Assembly: GCA_017540945.1 (NCBI GenBank)
Contig: JAFYAB010000039.1
Location: forward strand, 1 to 19,792
DNA from: Oscillospiraceae bacterium
GTDB lineage: Bacteria; Bacillota_A; Clostridia; Oscillospirales; Oscillospiraceae
Length of the DNA stretch: 19,792 nucleotides
Direction of reading: 5' to 3'
Translations under genes and position numbers: made by a program
In this document: positions 1-5,486 of the stretch, piece by piece
How positions within the stretch are numbered: the stretch's first letter is position 1
Layout: every line of letters begins with the position of its first letter
The notes under the pieces: generated by a model
Told to the model about the DNA's origin: nothing
What the model saw: the letters and a program-made list of their open reading frames with translations, nothing else
Databases searched by the model: none

Positions 1-164
1 CGGTAGCTGTAGGACTCTGAAAAGCCCTTCGTGCCAACGGACCAATTCTGCGCCGTCAGACGGTTCGCGCTGTCGTAGAGGTGTTCCGTGCGCTGGACGG
101 TTCCGCTGCCGCCCTCCTCCCGGCTGCGGATCAGGCGGCCCCTGATTGGTTTGGACAAAACAGC
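1..164 (-). pseudogene. RHS/YD-repeat protein fragment, runs off left edge
   Basis: Read on the minus strand, about 1-137 translates to RHS-type sequence: GRLIRSREEGGSGTVQ, then the YD-repeat hallmark EHLYDSANRLTAQNW. YD repeats build the hollow shell of polymorphic toxins that carries a C-terminal toxin. The frame closes at an in-frame TAA (165-167), and no ribosome binding site or convincing start was found. RHS similarity stops where a repeat-like CCCCTGATTGG (about 140-150) begins, so the 5' part appears lost or displaced by a palindromic repeat. The coding sequence continues beyond base 1 towards its C-terminus. I infer a broken RHS gene or silent cassette. It lies downstream, in the same direction, of another RHS C-terminal cassette at 2879-3691. 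Confidence 0.6.
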
Positions 165-181
165 TTATGAGGCGCATCATT

Positions 182-206
182 CAATCAGAGAACCGTCCCC
201 TGATCG
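182..206 (-). repeat. Short palindromic repeat, CAATCAG-arm type
   Basis: Arms CAATCAG (182-188) and CTGATCG (200-206) flank the core AGAACCGTCCC. One arm base departs from perfect pairing. It has the same sequence as the unit at 426-450 apart from that base. Confidence 0.7.
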
Positions 207-299
207 CAGGACTTATATACCGATGTTAATTTTGTCGTCAGATTTATTTACCGAGATTCTCCGGAGGGGGAGATCTTGTATGGGTACTTTATGTGAAAA

Positions 300-343
300 C
301 ACACGGGGACGGTCCCAATGCCATCCCCATTGCGCCCCGTGTG
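300..343. repeat. Palindromic repeat, CACACGGGG-arm type
   Basis: Perfect 9-base inverted repeats CACACGGGG (300-308) and CCCCGTGTG (335-343) enclose a segment that starts with ACGGTCCC. It shares the GGGACGG core of the other units but has different arms and a longer interior. Confidence 0.65.
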
Positions 344-356
344 AGAGAAATCAATT

Positions 357-381
357 CAATCGGGGGACGGTTCTCTGATTG
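357..381 (+). repeat. Short palindromic repeat, CAATC-arm type, inverted
   Basis: CAATC (357-361) and GATTG (377-381) bracket GGGGGACGGTTCTCT. This is the unit at 426-450 in the opposite orientation, with one arm base changed. Confidence 0.7.
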
Positions 382-425
382 ACTGATTGTTCTTAGCTAT
401 TCGGCTTTCTGTATAATATTTTTGT

Positions 426-450
426 CAATCAGAGAACCGTCCCCTGATTG
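426..450 (-). repeat. Short palindromic repeat, perfect CAATCAG/CTGATTG arms
   Basis: This is the clearest unit: 7-base arms CAATCAG (426-432) and CTGATTG (444-450) around an 11-base core AGAACCGTCCC, 25 bases in all. A partial match (CAATCAGGG, about 489-497) overlaps the stop codon of the lipoprotein gene that ends at 493. Confidence 0.75.
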
Positions 451-492
451 CTCCTGGGCAACATGTCGAGCAGTGGTTTTGAACCGCATCAA

Positions 493-1608
493 TCAGGGAT
501 AAGTATAATACACGCTGTTAAAACGCCCGTCGATTGCGAAACAATGTATACTCACAATCGTACCGTGATCGGTACCCAGGTAATATACCGTTCCGTTTTT
601 TGAAATGTACGAAGGCATATAGTTTCCGCTGCCGGGCTGAAAATGATAGGGCCCGTACTGGGCAATGAATTCCTTTTCCGTTTTACCGAGCCATTTTTCC
701 ATCTGCGGGATCGGCTCGATGGGCTCCAGGCCTTCGGCATCCAGCAATTCCAGATCGTCAGAGAACGAGACAATCGCGTAAATATTCTTCCAGTCGTCGC
801 CCGTGCAGGCTATGTGATTCCCTTTTGAATCCTTCCAGGTTACATAAGCGTTAAACTCGTCAGTAATACTGTCACCCAGGGATTCGCTGATTTTACGGAT
901 CGGATCGCCGATATGGACATCATATTCAGGCAGTTCTGTTTCTTCCGATGTTGTGAGTGTGCAGGATGCGTAATGATAGGGTTTTATTGTGAAACAATTC
1001 ATGCGCACAATTGTACCGTGCTCAAGTTCTACCCGGTAAACAGTCCCGTCTTTTGAGATGTAAGAAGGTCCATATATGTTAGTGTTTTGCCGATGATAAT
1101 GATAGGGACCATAGCGCTCCACGAATTCCGCTTCCGTTTTTCCGAGCCATTCTTCCAGTTGCGTGATCGGCTCGATAGGCTCCAGGCCCTCTGCTTCCAG
1201 CAATTCCAGATCATCGGAGAACCGGACGACCGCATAGATCGTGTCCTCATCCTCGCCCGCGCAGGCGACGTGATACCCCGTAGAATCTTTCCAGATAACA
1301 GCATCGCAGTACTCGCGGTCAATCCTGCTGTTCAAAGCTTCTTTGACCGCGCGAAGCGAGTCGCCGATTTGAACGTCATATGCAAGCGGCTCCGTTTCTT
1401 CCGGAATCGTGCCGCTTTGATTCGCTGTGCTTTCGATATCCGTATCTTTTACCGTTTCCGTTTCCTCATGTGTCGTGCTAATACGATCAGCAGTGATCTC
1501 TGCAACCGCCTGTGTATTTGAATTGCTGTCGCTATCTGAAGATCCACAGCCGTACAGAATTATCAAAGCCATAACCAAAGCGATAAACAATACAAGCTTT
1601 TTCATCAT
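493..1608 (-). CDS. Lipoprotein with two tandem copies of a ~130-residue domain; candidate immunity protein
   Basis: A 371-residue predicted lipoprotein. Its MMKKLVLF start is followed by a hydrophobic stretch and a lipobox-like LYGC (Cys21), so it should be anchored on the outer face of the membrane. A Ser/Thr/Glu-rich linker follows to about residue 75. Two copies of one domain then occupy about 76-208 and 228-359, with shared landmarks YDVxIGD, WKDSxG, FSDDLELL, AEGLEPIEPI, WLGKTE, YGPYH, SYISKxGTVY and HGTIV. I do not recognise the domain. The start at 1608 has AGGAGG 7 bases upstream; the ATG at 1605 is equally possible. A longer reading to 1707 would enter a palindromic repeat and lacks a signal peptide at its end. 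The single-domain paralogue lies just upstream, directly behind a toxin-like RHS tail, so an immunity role is inferred. The TGA stop falls inside a repeat fragment. Confidence 0.8.
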   Translation of the reverse strand: MMKKLVLFIALVMALIILYGCGSSDSDSNSNTQAVAEITADRISTTHEETETVKDTDIESTANQSGTIPEETEPLAYDVQIGDSLRAVKEALNSRIDREYCDAVIWKDSTGYHVACAGEDEDTIYAVVRFSDDLELLEAEGLEPIEPITQLEEWLGKTEAEFVERYGPYHYHRQNTNIYGPSYISKDGTVYRVELEHGTIVRMNCFTIKPYHYASCTLTTSEETELPEYDVHIGDPIRKISESLGDSITDEFNAYVTWKDSKGNHIACTGDDWKNIYAIVSFSDDLELLDAEGLEPIEPIPQMEKWLGKTEKEFIAQYGPYHFQPGSGNYMPSYISKNGTVYYLGTDHGTIVSIHCFAIDGRFNSVYYTYP

Positions 1609-1619
1609 GTGCTCTCCTC

Positions 1620-1649
1620 CTAATTTGTCGGGGTCACAAGATAATACCC
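1620..1649 (-). pseudogene. Vestigial 3' end of an RHS-CT toxin gene
   Basis: On the minus strand the bases before this lipoprotein gene read GYYLVTPTN-stop, overlapping its ribosome binding site. The intact toxin-like gene at 2879-3691 ends GYFLVTPTN-stop, also overlapping the next ribosome binding site (AATTAGGAGG). Counted by eye, the 30 bases differ at four positions, two of them silent third-position changes (GTA/GTG, CCA/CCG). Beyond this remnant lies a palindromic repeat (1656-1682). I infer that the second lipoprotein gene once followed its own toxin gene, now lost. Confidence 0.6.
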
Positions 1650-1655
1650 GCCCCA

Positions 1656-1682
1656 AACACACGGGGACGGTCCATTTGTGTT
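1656..1682 (+). repeat. Palindromic repeat, AACACA/TGTGTT arms
   Basis: Perfect arms AACACA (1656-1661) and TGTGTT (1677-1682) flank CGGGGACGGTCCATT. The core GGGACGG is shared with the CAATCAG-arm units, but the arms are unrelated. Confidence 0.65.
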
Positions 1683-1712
1683 GACAAGATAACGGCAGCG
1701 AGGTCAACCGTT

Positions 1713-1765
1713 AATCAGAGGACAATCCAAACCTGATTGCACGAAAGGCCCATCCCCGTGTGTTA
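1713..1765. repeat. Degenerate palindromic repeat pair
   Basis: AATCAG (1713-1718) pairs with CTGATT (1733-1738) around a decayed core. A CCCCGTGTGTT half-unit (about 1754-1764) abuts and overlaps the TAA stop of the upstream lipoprotein gene (1763-1765). Confidence 0.45.
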
Positions 1766-2869
1766 CTTGATTGTGCGAATCGTATCTTTCAAGTCTTCGA
1801 CTGTTTCAAAGCCGTCAAACGAAACCAAATAGCTTCCGTCAGTCCAAACTCCGGACCACCCGTCCTCTTTCTCTATGAGATAAAACGTCCTGCCATGGCT
1901 CGAAAAGGCTCGCGTCGTCGATGCCTGGATTTCCCTTTGCTCTTCGAGTAACAGGTCAGAATCTGAGCACTTCACAATTTTAACGCTAATCCTATGACCC
2001 TGTTGATTCTTTAACTTTACATATATACCTGTTCGTCCCGTCATTAACGTTTTGTTGAGATAGTCTACAGTGTATCCATCCGGGACGCACTGTGGCGCAA
2101 GCTCGGTGGGGAGTCCTAATTCCTGAAGCGCGTCGATCACCTGAGGGAGGAACTCTGAGGGATACATATAGGACAAGTCTTTTATAGAAAAAGATTGTAT
2201 CTTTTTTATTACATCACGATCGGTTTCGTCAAAGCTTAACCAGTAAATTGTTCCTGTTTCCGCAACATAGCATGGGATGTAAAAACCGCTGCCGAATTGA
2301 TAGTGGCAAGGACCGTATTGCGTGATAAATTCGGCTTCTTTTTTCCCAATCCATTTTTCCCGCTCAGCCTCTTCAATCGGTTTGATAAGCTCTATTCCGA
2401 CTGCCTCCATCAATTCCATGTCTTCAGAGAATATTACAACCGCACGAATACTGTTCCGGTCATCACCCGTGAGTGCAATATGATACCCTCTTGCATCCTT
2501 CCAAAAAACACAAACGTATTGCTGCTCAAGAAGAATTCTTTCTCTCACATGACTACTGACAGTATACCACGGCTCTCCAATAACAGCATCATACTCAAAT
2601 AAACCCCCATCTGATTGCGTCGTGTTTGTTTGATCCGACTCATCCACGCTATCCGTGGAAGGAATAGACATGCTTACAGTATCCTGCGACGTGATGATTT
2701 CCTCCGATGAAAGCTCAGTTTCTGCGGAGGGCAAAGACGCACCTGTATTATCTTGAATTGTGTTTGTTTGGCCGGCTGTATTCTCGGGCTTTGCGGAATT
2801 TACGTCCATACAGCCGAACAGAACAATCAAAAAACAAAGAGCAATCACAAATTCTGTATACTTTATCAT
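1763..2869 (-). CDS. Lipoprotein with one repeated domain and a DUF4367-like C-terminus; candidate immunity protein
   Basis: A 368-residue predicted lipoprotein with a hydrophobic N-terminus ending in LFGC (Cys20), then a Ser/Thr/Asp-rich linker to about residue 90. Residues 92-229 form one copy of the domain found twice in the neighbouring lipoprotein (EYDAVIGE, FWKDARGYH, FSEDMELMEA, KWIGKKEAEF, YGPCHY, ETGTIYW). Residues about 240-368 resemble the DUF4367 type found in membrane-associated regulators, with FYLIEKEDGWSGVW then GSYLVSFDGF and a final helix. AGGAGG sits 5 bases before the ATG and overlaps the stop of the toxin-like gene at 2879, leaving only a 9-base gap. That tight coupling is typical of toxin/immunity pairs, and lipidation would suit protection outside the cytoplasm. 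The immunity role is inference. Confidence 0.8.
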   Translation of the reverse strand: MIKYTEFVIALCFLIVLFGCMDVNSAKPENTAGQTNTIQDNTGASLPSAETELSSEEIITSQDTVSMSIPSTDSVDESDQTNTTQSDGGLFEYDAVIGEPWYTVSSHVRERILLEQQYVCVFWKDARGYHIALTGDDRNSIRAVVIFSEDMELMEAVGIELIKPIEEAEREKWIGKKEAEFITQYGPCHYQFGSGFYIPCYVAETGTIYWLSFDETDRDVIKKIQSFSIKDLSYMYPSEFLPQVIDALQELGLPTELAPQCVPDGYTVDYLNKTLMTGRTGIYVKLKNQQGHRISVKIVKCSDSDLLLEEQREIQASTTRAFSSHGRTFYLIEKEDGWSGVWTDGSYLVSFDGFETVEDLKDTIRTIK

Positions 2870-2878
2870 GACAGCCTC

Positions 2879-3691
2879 CTAATTTGTTGGGGTTACAAGA
2901 AAATAACCAAAGAAATGATCGTACACTCCGCGTTTACATTCTTGGGGATCATGAATATAATTATATGAAGCATCAAGTAGACTAACTGAAGCATCACCAA
3001 CTTTATGGAACCAGAGTCCGCTTTCCGTTCGTCTCCACCAATGATAATCACAGAATCCTTTCTCGTTATAACCAAAACCCAAAGCTACAACCCATTGCCC
3101 ATTATTTGTGGGCCAATTTGCTGAACTGACTTCCTCAATTGTAAAGCCTAGGATTTTTCCGTCCGCCTTTGCAGCGCCGATAATATTTTCACGTACTCCT
3201 TGCGTGTTCGCGTAATGATCCTTTTCGAGAGTCGCCCAAAACCCTTCCAGATCTGGCGTGCAGTATTTACCAGAAAAGTCTCCCGGTTGTGGCATCGTTT
3301 GAAATGGTTCACCAGTTCTTGGATCAACCGTAATATTAAATGCGTACGCATAGCAATTCGCTTTCTTCTTGTAGTTCTTGCTTTCGCGTACGGCTTCACA
3401 TATAGCTAATGGTGGGGTATTATCACACACCATAATCGGCTGATGACCACCGTACTCGCCGCTTGGGTCAGCACTTGCAACCGGATTATTATTGCAGTAC
3501 GCAAACATATTATACCCGAGGAAGCCCTGGCCGGTGCTGCCGTAGGAGTCCGCGTTCAGGAAGCGCTTGACGATAGGATCATAGTATCTGGACTGCAGGT
3601 AATAGAAGCCCGTTTCGGAATCGTAGTAGTAGGGGAGGGTTCTCTGTGTTGTCCCTGTGTTCCAGCAGTTATATCCAGTATTATGGGGCGT
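2879..3691 (-). CDS. 5'-truncated RHS core with C-terminal cysteine-peptidase-like toxin domain (RHS-CT)
   Basis: The frame is open from just after a TGA (3692-3694) to TAG at 2879. The only ATG, at 3508 (209 residues), has no ribosome binding site, and RHS coding clearly extends upstream of it: YYYDSETGFYYLQSRYYDP, FLGYNMFAYCNNNPV and the junction motif DPSG. Known RHS proteins carry a variable toxin after this motif. Here that part is about 190 residues. Counting from the ATG, it has NCYAYAFN (Cys52), QPGD (74-77), DYHWWR (His156), HKVGDASV and LLDAS (Asp179), an order that suggests a papain-like Cys/His/Asp site. I recall similar NCYAYA...DYHxYR...HKPG proteins of unknown function but could not verify this. 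Palindromic-repeat sequence is read through at 3632-3662, so this is probably a silent or decayed cassette. The next gene, 9 bases on, encodes its likely immunity lipoprotein. Confidence 0.75.
   Translation of the reverse strand, partial: TPHNTGYNCWNTGTTQRTLPYYYDSETGFYYLQSRYYDPIVKRFLNADSYGSTGQGFLGYNMFAYCNNNPVASADPSGEYGGHQPIMVCDNTPPLAICEAVRESKNYKKKANCYAYAFNITVDPRTGEPFQTMPQPGDFSGKYCTPDLEGFWATLEKDHYANTQGVRENIIGAAKADGKILGFTIEEVSSANWPTNNGQWVVALGFGYNEKGFCDYHWWRRTESGLWFHKVGDASVSLLDASYNYIHDPQECKRGVYDHFFGYFLVTPTN
3632..3662 (+). repeat. Palindromic-repeat sequence inside the RHS reading frame
   Basis: GGGGAGGGTTCTCTGTGTT (3632-3650) followed by GTCCCTGTGTTCC matches the GGGACGGTTCTCTGTGTT theme of the other units. 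It sits exactly where recognisable RHS-core sequence begins on the minus strand, so the repeat marks the breakpoint of the truncated gene. Confidence 0.55.
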
Positions 3692-3806
3692 TCATATCTT
3701 ATAGATACCCCTCTATATATTAAAACAAGTGTGAGGTGTTTTGCAACACTTTTTACCGAAAAAACTGATACAAATTGGGCGTCTTTTTGCCGGGTTTATG
3801 TTATAA

Positions 3807-3827
3807 ACAAAGGGGCCGGTTCTTTGT
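3807..3827 (+). repeat. Palindromic repeat, ACAAAG/CTTTGT arms
   Basis: Perfect arms ACAAAG (3807-3812) and CTTTGT (3822-3827) around GGGCCGGTT. A third arm set on a near-identical core. It lies in the gene-free stretch 3692-3956, which otherwise holds a CCCGGGC/GCCCGG hairpin (3831-3857) and a short GTGTT/AACAC hairpin followed by T5 (3736-3754). Confidence 0.55.
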
Positions 3828-3902
3828 GTTCCCGGGCTTGTTTCAGAGCAAGGCCCGGCATTGGGGACAGCCATCTGCGGCTGGCCACGGTTTTCTTGCG
3901 GA

Positions 3903-3946
3903 CAAAAAAACACGGGGGGCGGTTCCTTGCGCGCAGGAAACGCCCT
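3903..3946 (-). terminator. Hairpin and T-tract downstream of pdaA, built from a repeat unit
   Basis: On the minus strand GGGCGTTTCC pairs with GGAACCGCCC (10 positions, one mismatch) around a 9-base loop. A run of T follows about six bases later (3904-3910 complement). The left part, CACGGGGGGCGGTTCC, is a diverged palindromic repeat, so the repeat may have been adopted as the pdaA terminator. Confidence 0.45.
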
Positions 3947-3956
3947 TCCATTTTTG

Positions 3957-4754
3957 TTACATGCTTCCGCCGGCGAAGAGCTCGTCGAGGCTGGCGAATC
4001 GGTAGCCCATCTCCTCCCAGCGGGTCAGCAGCTCATCCAGGATCTCCGCGTTGGTAGCCGAGGTGGAATGGAGCAGCACCACCGCCCCGTTGTGGACCCG
4101 GGGCAGAAGCTTGTCGAAGGCCTCCTCCCGGCTGGGCTGCCGGTCCTGCTTCCAGTCCACGTAGGCCAGGGACCAGAATACGGTTTTCCAGCCCAGCTCC
4201 TGCGCCATTTTCAGATTGTGTTCCGCGTAAACGCCCCGGGGCGGGCGATAATATCGGGGCATGGGGGCGCCGACCACACGCTCGTAGGCTGCGGCGACGT
4301 CGGAGAGCTCCTTTTCAAAGGTCGCCCGGTCCGCGATTTTGTCCATATCCCAGTGATGCCAGGTATGGTTGCCCACGATGTGCCCCTCGGCGGCCATCCG
4401 CTTTACCAGCTCCGGGTTGTTCTCAATGTAGGAGCCCACAACAAAGAAGGTCGCCGGGGCCCGGTGCTTGGCCAAGGTGTCCAGGATGGCCGCCGTGTGG
4501 CCGTTTTCGTAGCCCGCGTCGAAGCTCAGATAGAGCACCGGCTGGCTCTCGTCCCCCACGAAGGCCGCGTCATAGGCTGCCAGCTCCTCCCGGGAGGCGT
4601 TGCCCACGGGACATTCTCCGGGCCTGGGGAAGCTCAAGCCCCAGGACGCCACCTCCACACTTTGATCCATCCGGGCCAGCCAGCAGCCCGCGGCCACCAC
4701 CGCCAGCAAAAAGAGCCCCACCGCCGCCAGCCGGATCCGATATGCTTTTTCCAT
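3957..4754 (-). CDS. pdaA: PdaA-type polysaccharide deacetylase (spore cortex muramic-delta-lactam pathway)
   Basis: A 265-residue NodB-fold deacetylase. The start is MEKAYRIRL at 4754, with AGGAGG 7 bases upstream; an in-frame extension to 4829 has no such site. Residues 6-23 are a membrane segment ending AAGC (Cys24), so it is either a membrane-anchored enzyme or a lipoprotein. Catalytic motifs are SFDAGYENG (Asp79), the metal-binding NHTWHH (His130, His134), RPPRG (170-174) and VLLH (His229). FDxGYENG, GHIVGNHTWHH and VFWSLAYVDWK match what I know of Bacillus subtilis PdaA, and the length is right. PdaA removes the N-acetyl group from muramic acid on the way to the delta-lactam of spore cortex peptidoglycan, which implies a sporulating lineage. 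It is transcribed alone. I found no convincing sporulation-sigma promoter. A related PdaA/PdaB-type deacetylase cannot be excluded. Confidence 0.88.
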   Translation of the reverse strand: MEKAYRIRLAAVGLFLLAVVAAGCWLARMDQSVEVASWGLSFPRPGECPVGNASREELAAYDAAFVGDESQPVLYLSFDAGYENGHTAAILDTLAKHRAPATFFVVGSYIENNPELVKRMAAEGHIVGNHTWHHWDMDKIADRATFEKELSDVAAAYERVVGAPMPRYYRPPRGVYAEHNLKMAQELGWKTVFWSLAYVDWKQDRQPSREEAFDKLLPRVHNGAVVLLHSTSATNAEILDELLTRWEEMGYRFASLDELFAGGSM

Positions 4755-4889
4755 TGCGTCGCCTCCTGTTCCTGCTGGGAGCTTATGCGGTCCCGGCGGA
4801 AAAAAGACGGGGGGATTTTGATTTTTCAATCAATATTTTTCCCGGTTCCGGGATCTTACAGACAGAAGGACCGGAAGGGAGCGAGCCGT

Positions 4890-4982
4890 ATGAGAGAACA
4901 AACGGAAAAGAAGACGCCGAAGGCGGCCGTTCCGCCGGAGCTGGCGGCGTTTGAAGGGCAGATAAGCACAACGGAACCGTAG
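4890..4982 (+). CDS. Possible 30-residue small protein
   Basis: ATG at 4890 is preceded by GGGAG at about 8 bases and opens a charged 30-residue frame, MREQTEKKTPKAAVPPELAA then FEGQISTTEP, ending at TAG. A textbook terminator on the same strand follows about 100 bases later, and no other gene there would use it. Another frame (4955-5055) stays open past the stop with VVIDNGDLWRLKIKS, so the end could be a frameshifted remnant of something longer. No promoter is obvious. I recognise no family. Confidence 0.25.
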   Translation: MREQTEKKTPKAAVPPELAAFEGQISTTEP

Positions 4983-5083
4983 TGATCGATAACGGGGATT
5001 TATGGCGGCTGAAAATAAAGAGTGGTTTCAATAAGCCTTCCGCAAAGCATCGTTAATTTCTGTATCTCATTATCAAATCAAGC

Positions 5084-5122
5084 GCTCCCGGAGCCGTTTT
5101 TCGGCGGTTCCGGGGGCTTTTT
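5084..5122 (+). terminator. Rho-independent terminator
   Basis: A long GC-rich stem (5084-5096 with 5105-5117, 13 pairs including two G-T) closes a TTTTTCGG loop and is followed by TTTTT (5118-5122). It faces rightward, behind the small ORF at 4890-4982. Confidence 0.75.
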
Positions 5123-5312
5123 GCACAGTTTTTCTGTCAACATGGAATGTTGCACGAAAAAAGCGGTGGAAAACCATGTGGAATTTGTGGAAAAAAGGCA
5201 GGCGGCCCGCGGCGTCTGCCTCGGGCTGGCTGGCCGCCCCTATGGGCAGGGCCCTTGAAGCTTCGTGCCTTCCCCTACCCTGATCCCTCGTTGAAACAGG
5301 CGGCGAACTCAT

Positions 5313-5329
5313 GGCGCACACTGTGCGCC
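5313..5329. promoter_or_regulatory. Perfect 8+1+8 palindrome upstream of the ABC operon promoter
   Basis: GGCGCACA, one C, then TGTGCGCC. It lies about 60 bases upstream of the -35 box of the ABC operon. Its symmetry would suit a dimeric repressor or activator site, but a simple hairpin is also possible. Confidence 0.35.
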
Positions 5330-5391
5330 GCTACAGGCGGGGGGACGGCGGGGCTGCTGCAATTTTTCTCCGGCTTTGTGCGTCGCGGCAC

Positions 5392-5420
5392 TTGCAGTTT
5401 GGGGAAAGCTGTGATATGCT
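5392..5420 (+). promoter_or_regulatory. SigA-type promoter of the ABC exporter operon
   Basis: TTGCAG (5392-5397), a 17-base spacer and TATGCT (5415-5420) agree with the TTGACA/TATAAT consensus at 8 of 12 positions. It stands about 65 bases before the first ABC gene with no other gene between. Confidence 0.65.
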
Positions 5421-5486
5421 TAATTAGATAAGAACGGGGCGGCCGGATGGATGGGATCCGCGCCGGGGCCCGAAGGAGGAAGGTCA

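Larger units (their letters stand above)
4755..5391. other. Long intergenic region between pdaA and the ABC operon
   Basis: Only one doubtful short ORF (4890-4982) lies here. The region also holds an AT-rich palindrome TTGATT/AATCAA (4818-4833) next to a CCCGG/CCGGG hairpin (4841-4852), a strong plus-strand terminator (5084-5122), three close TGGAA motifs (about 5166-5192) and an 8+1+8 palindrome (5313-5329). Confidence 0.6.

Noticed and set aside
280..378. 33-residue Cys-rich ORF with a good GGAGGGGGAG site before the ATG
   Set aside because: Its codons are mostly palindromic-repeat sequence (300-343 and 357-381), so the ribosome binding site is probably chance.
1609..1707. N-terminal extension of the double-domain lipoprotein
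   Set aside because: It would start inside a palindromic repeat and bury the lipobox 50 residues in. The ATG at 1608 has AGGAGG at good spacing followed by a normal lipoprotein signal.
3736..3754. GTGTT/AACAC hairpin with T5
   Set aside because: Only five pairs, and no plus-strand gene ends there.
3443..4982. Plus-strand ORFs at 3443-4057 and 3861-4982
   Set aside because: They cross a repeat-rich gap and run antisense to pdaA, with no ribosome binding site or recognisable domain.
5166..5192. Three TGGAA(A/T) motifs suggesting DnaA boxes
   Set aside because: None matches TGTGGATAA, and no dnaA, dnaN or other origin gene is near.
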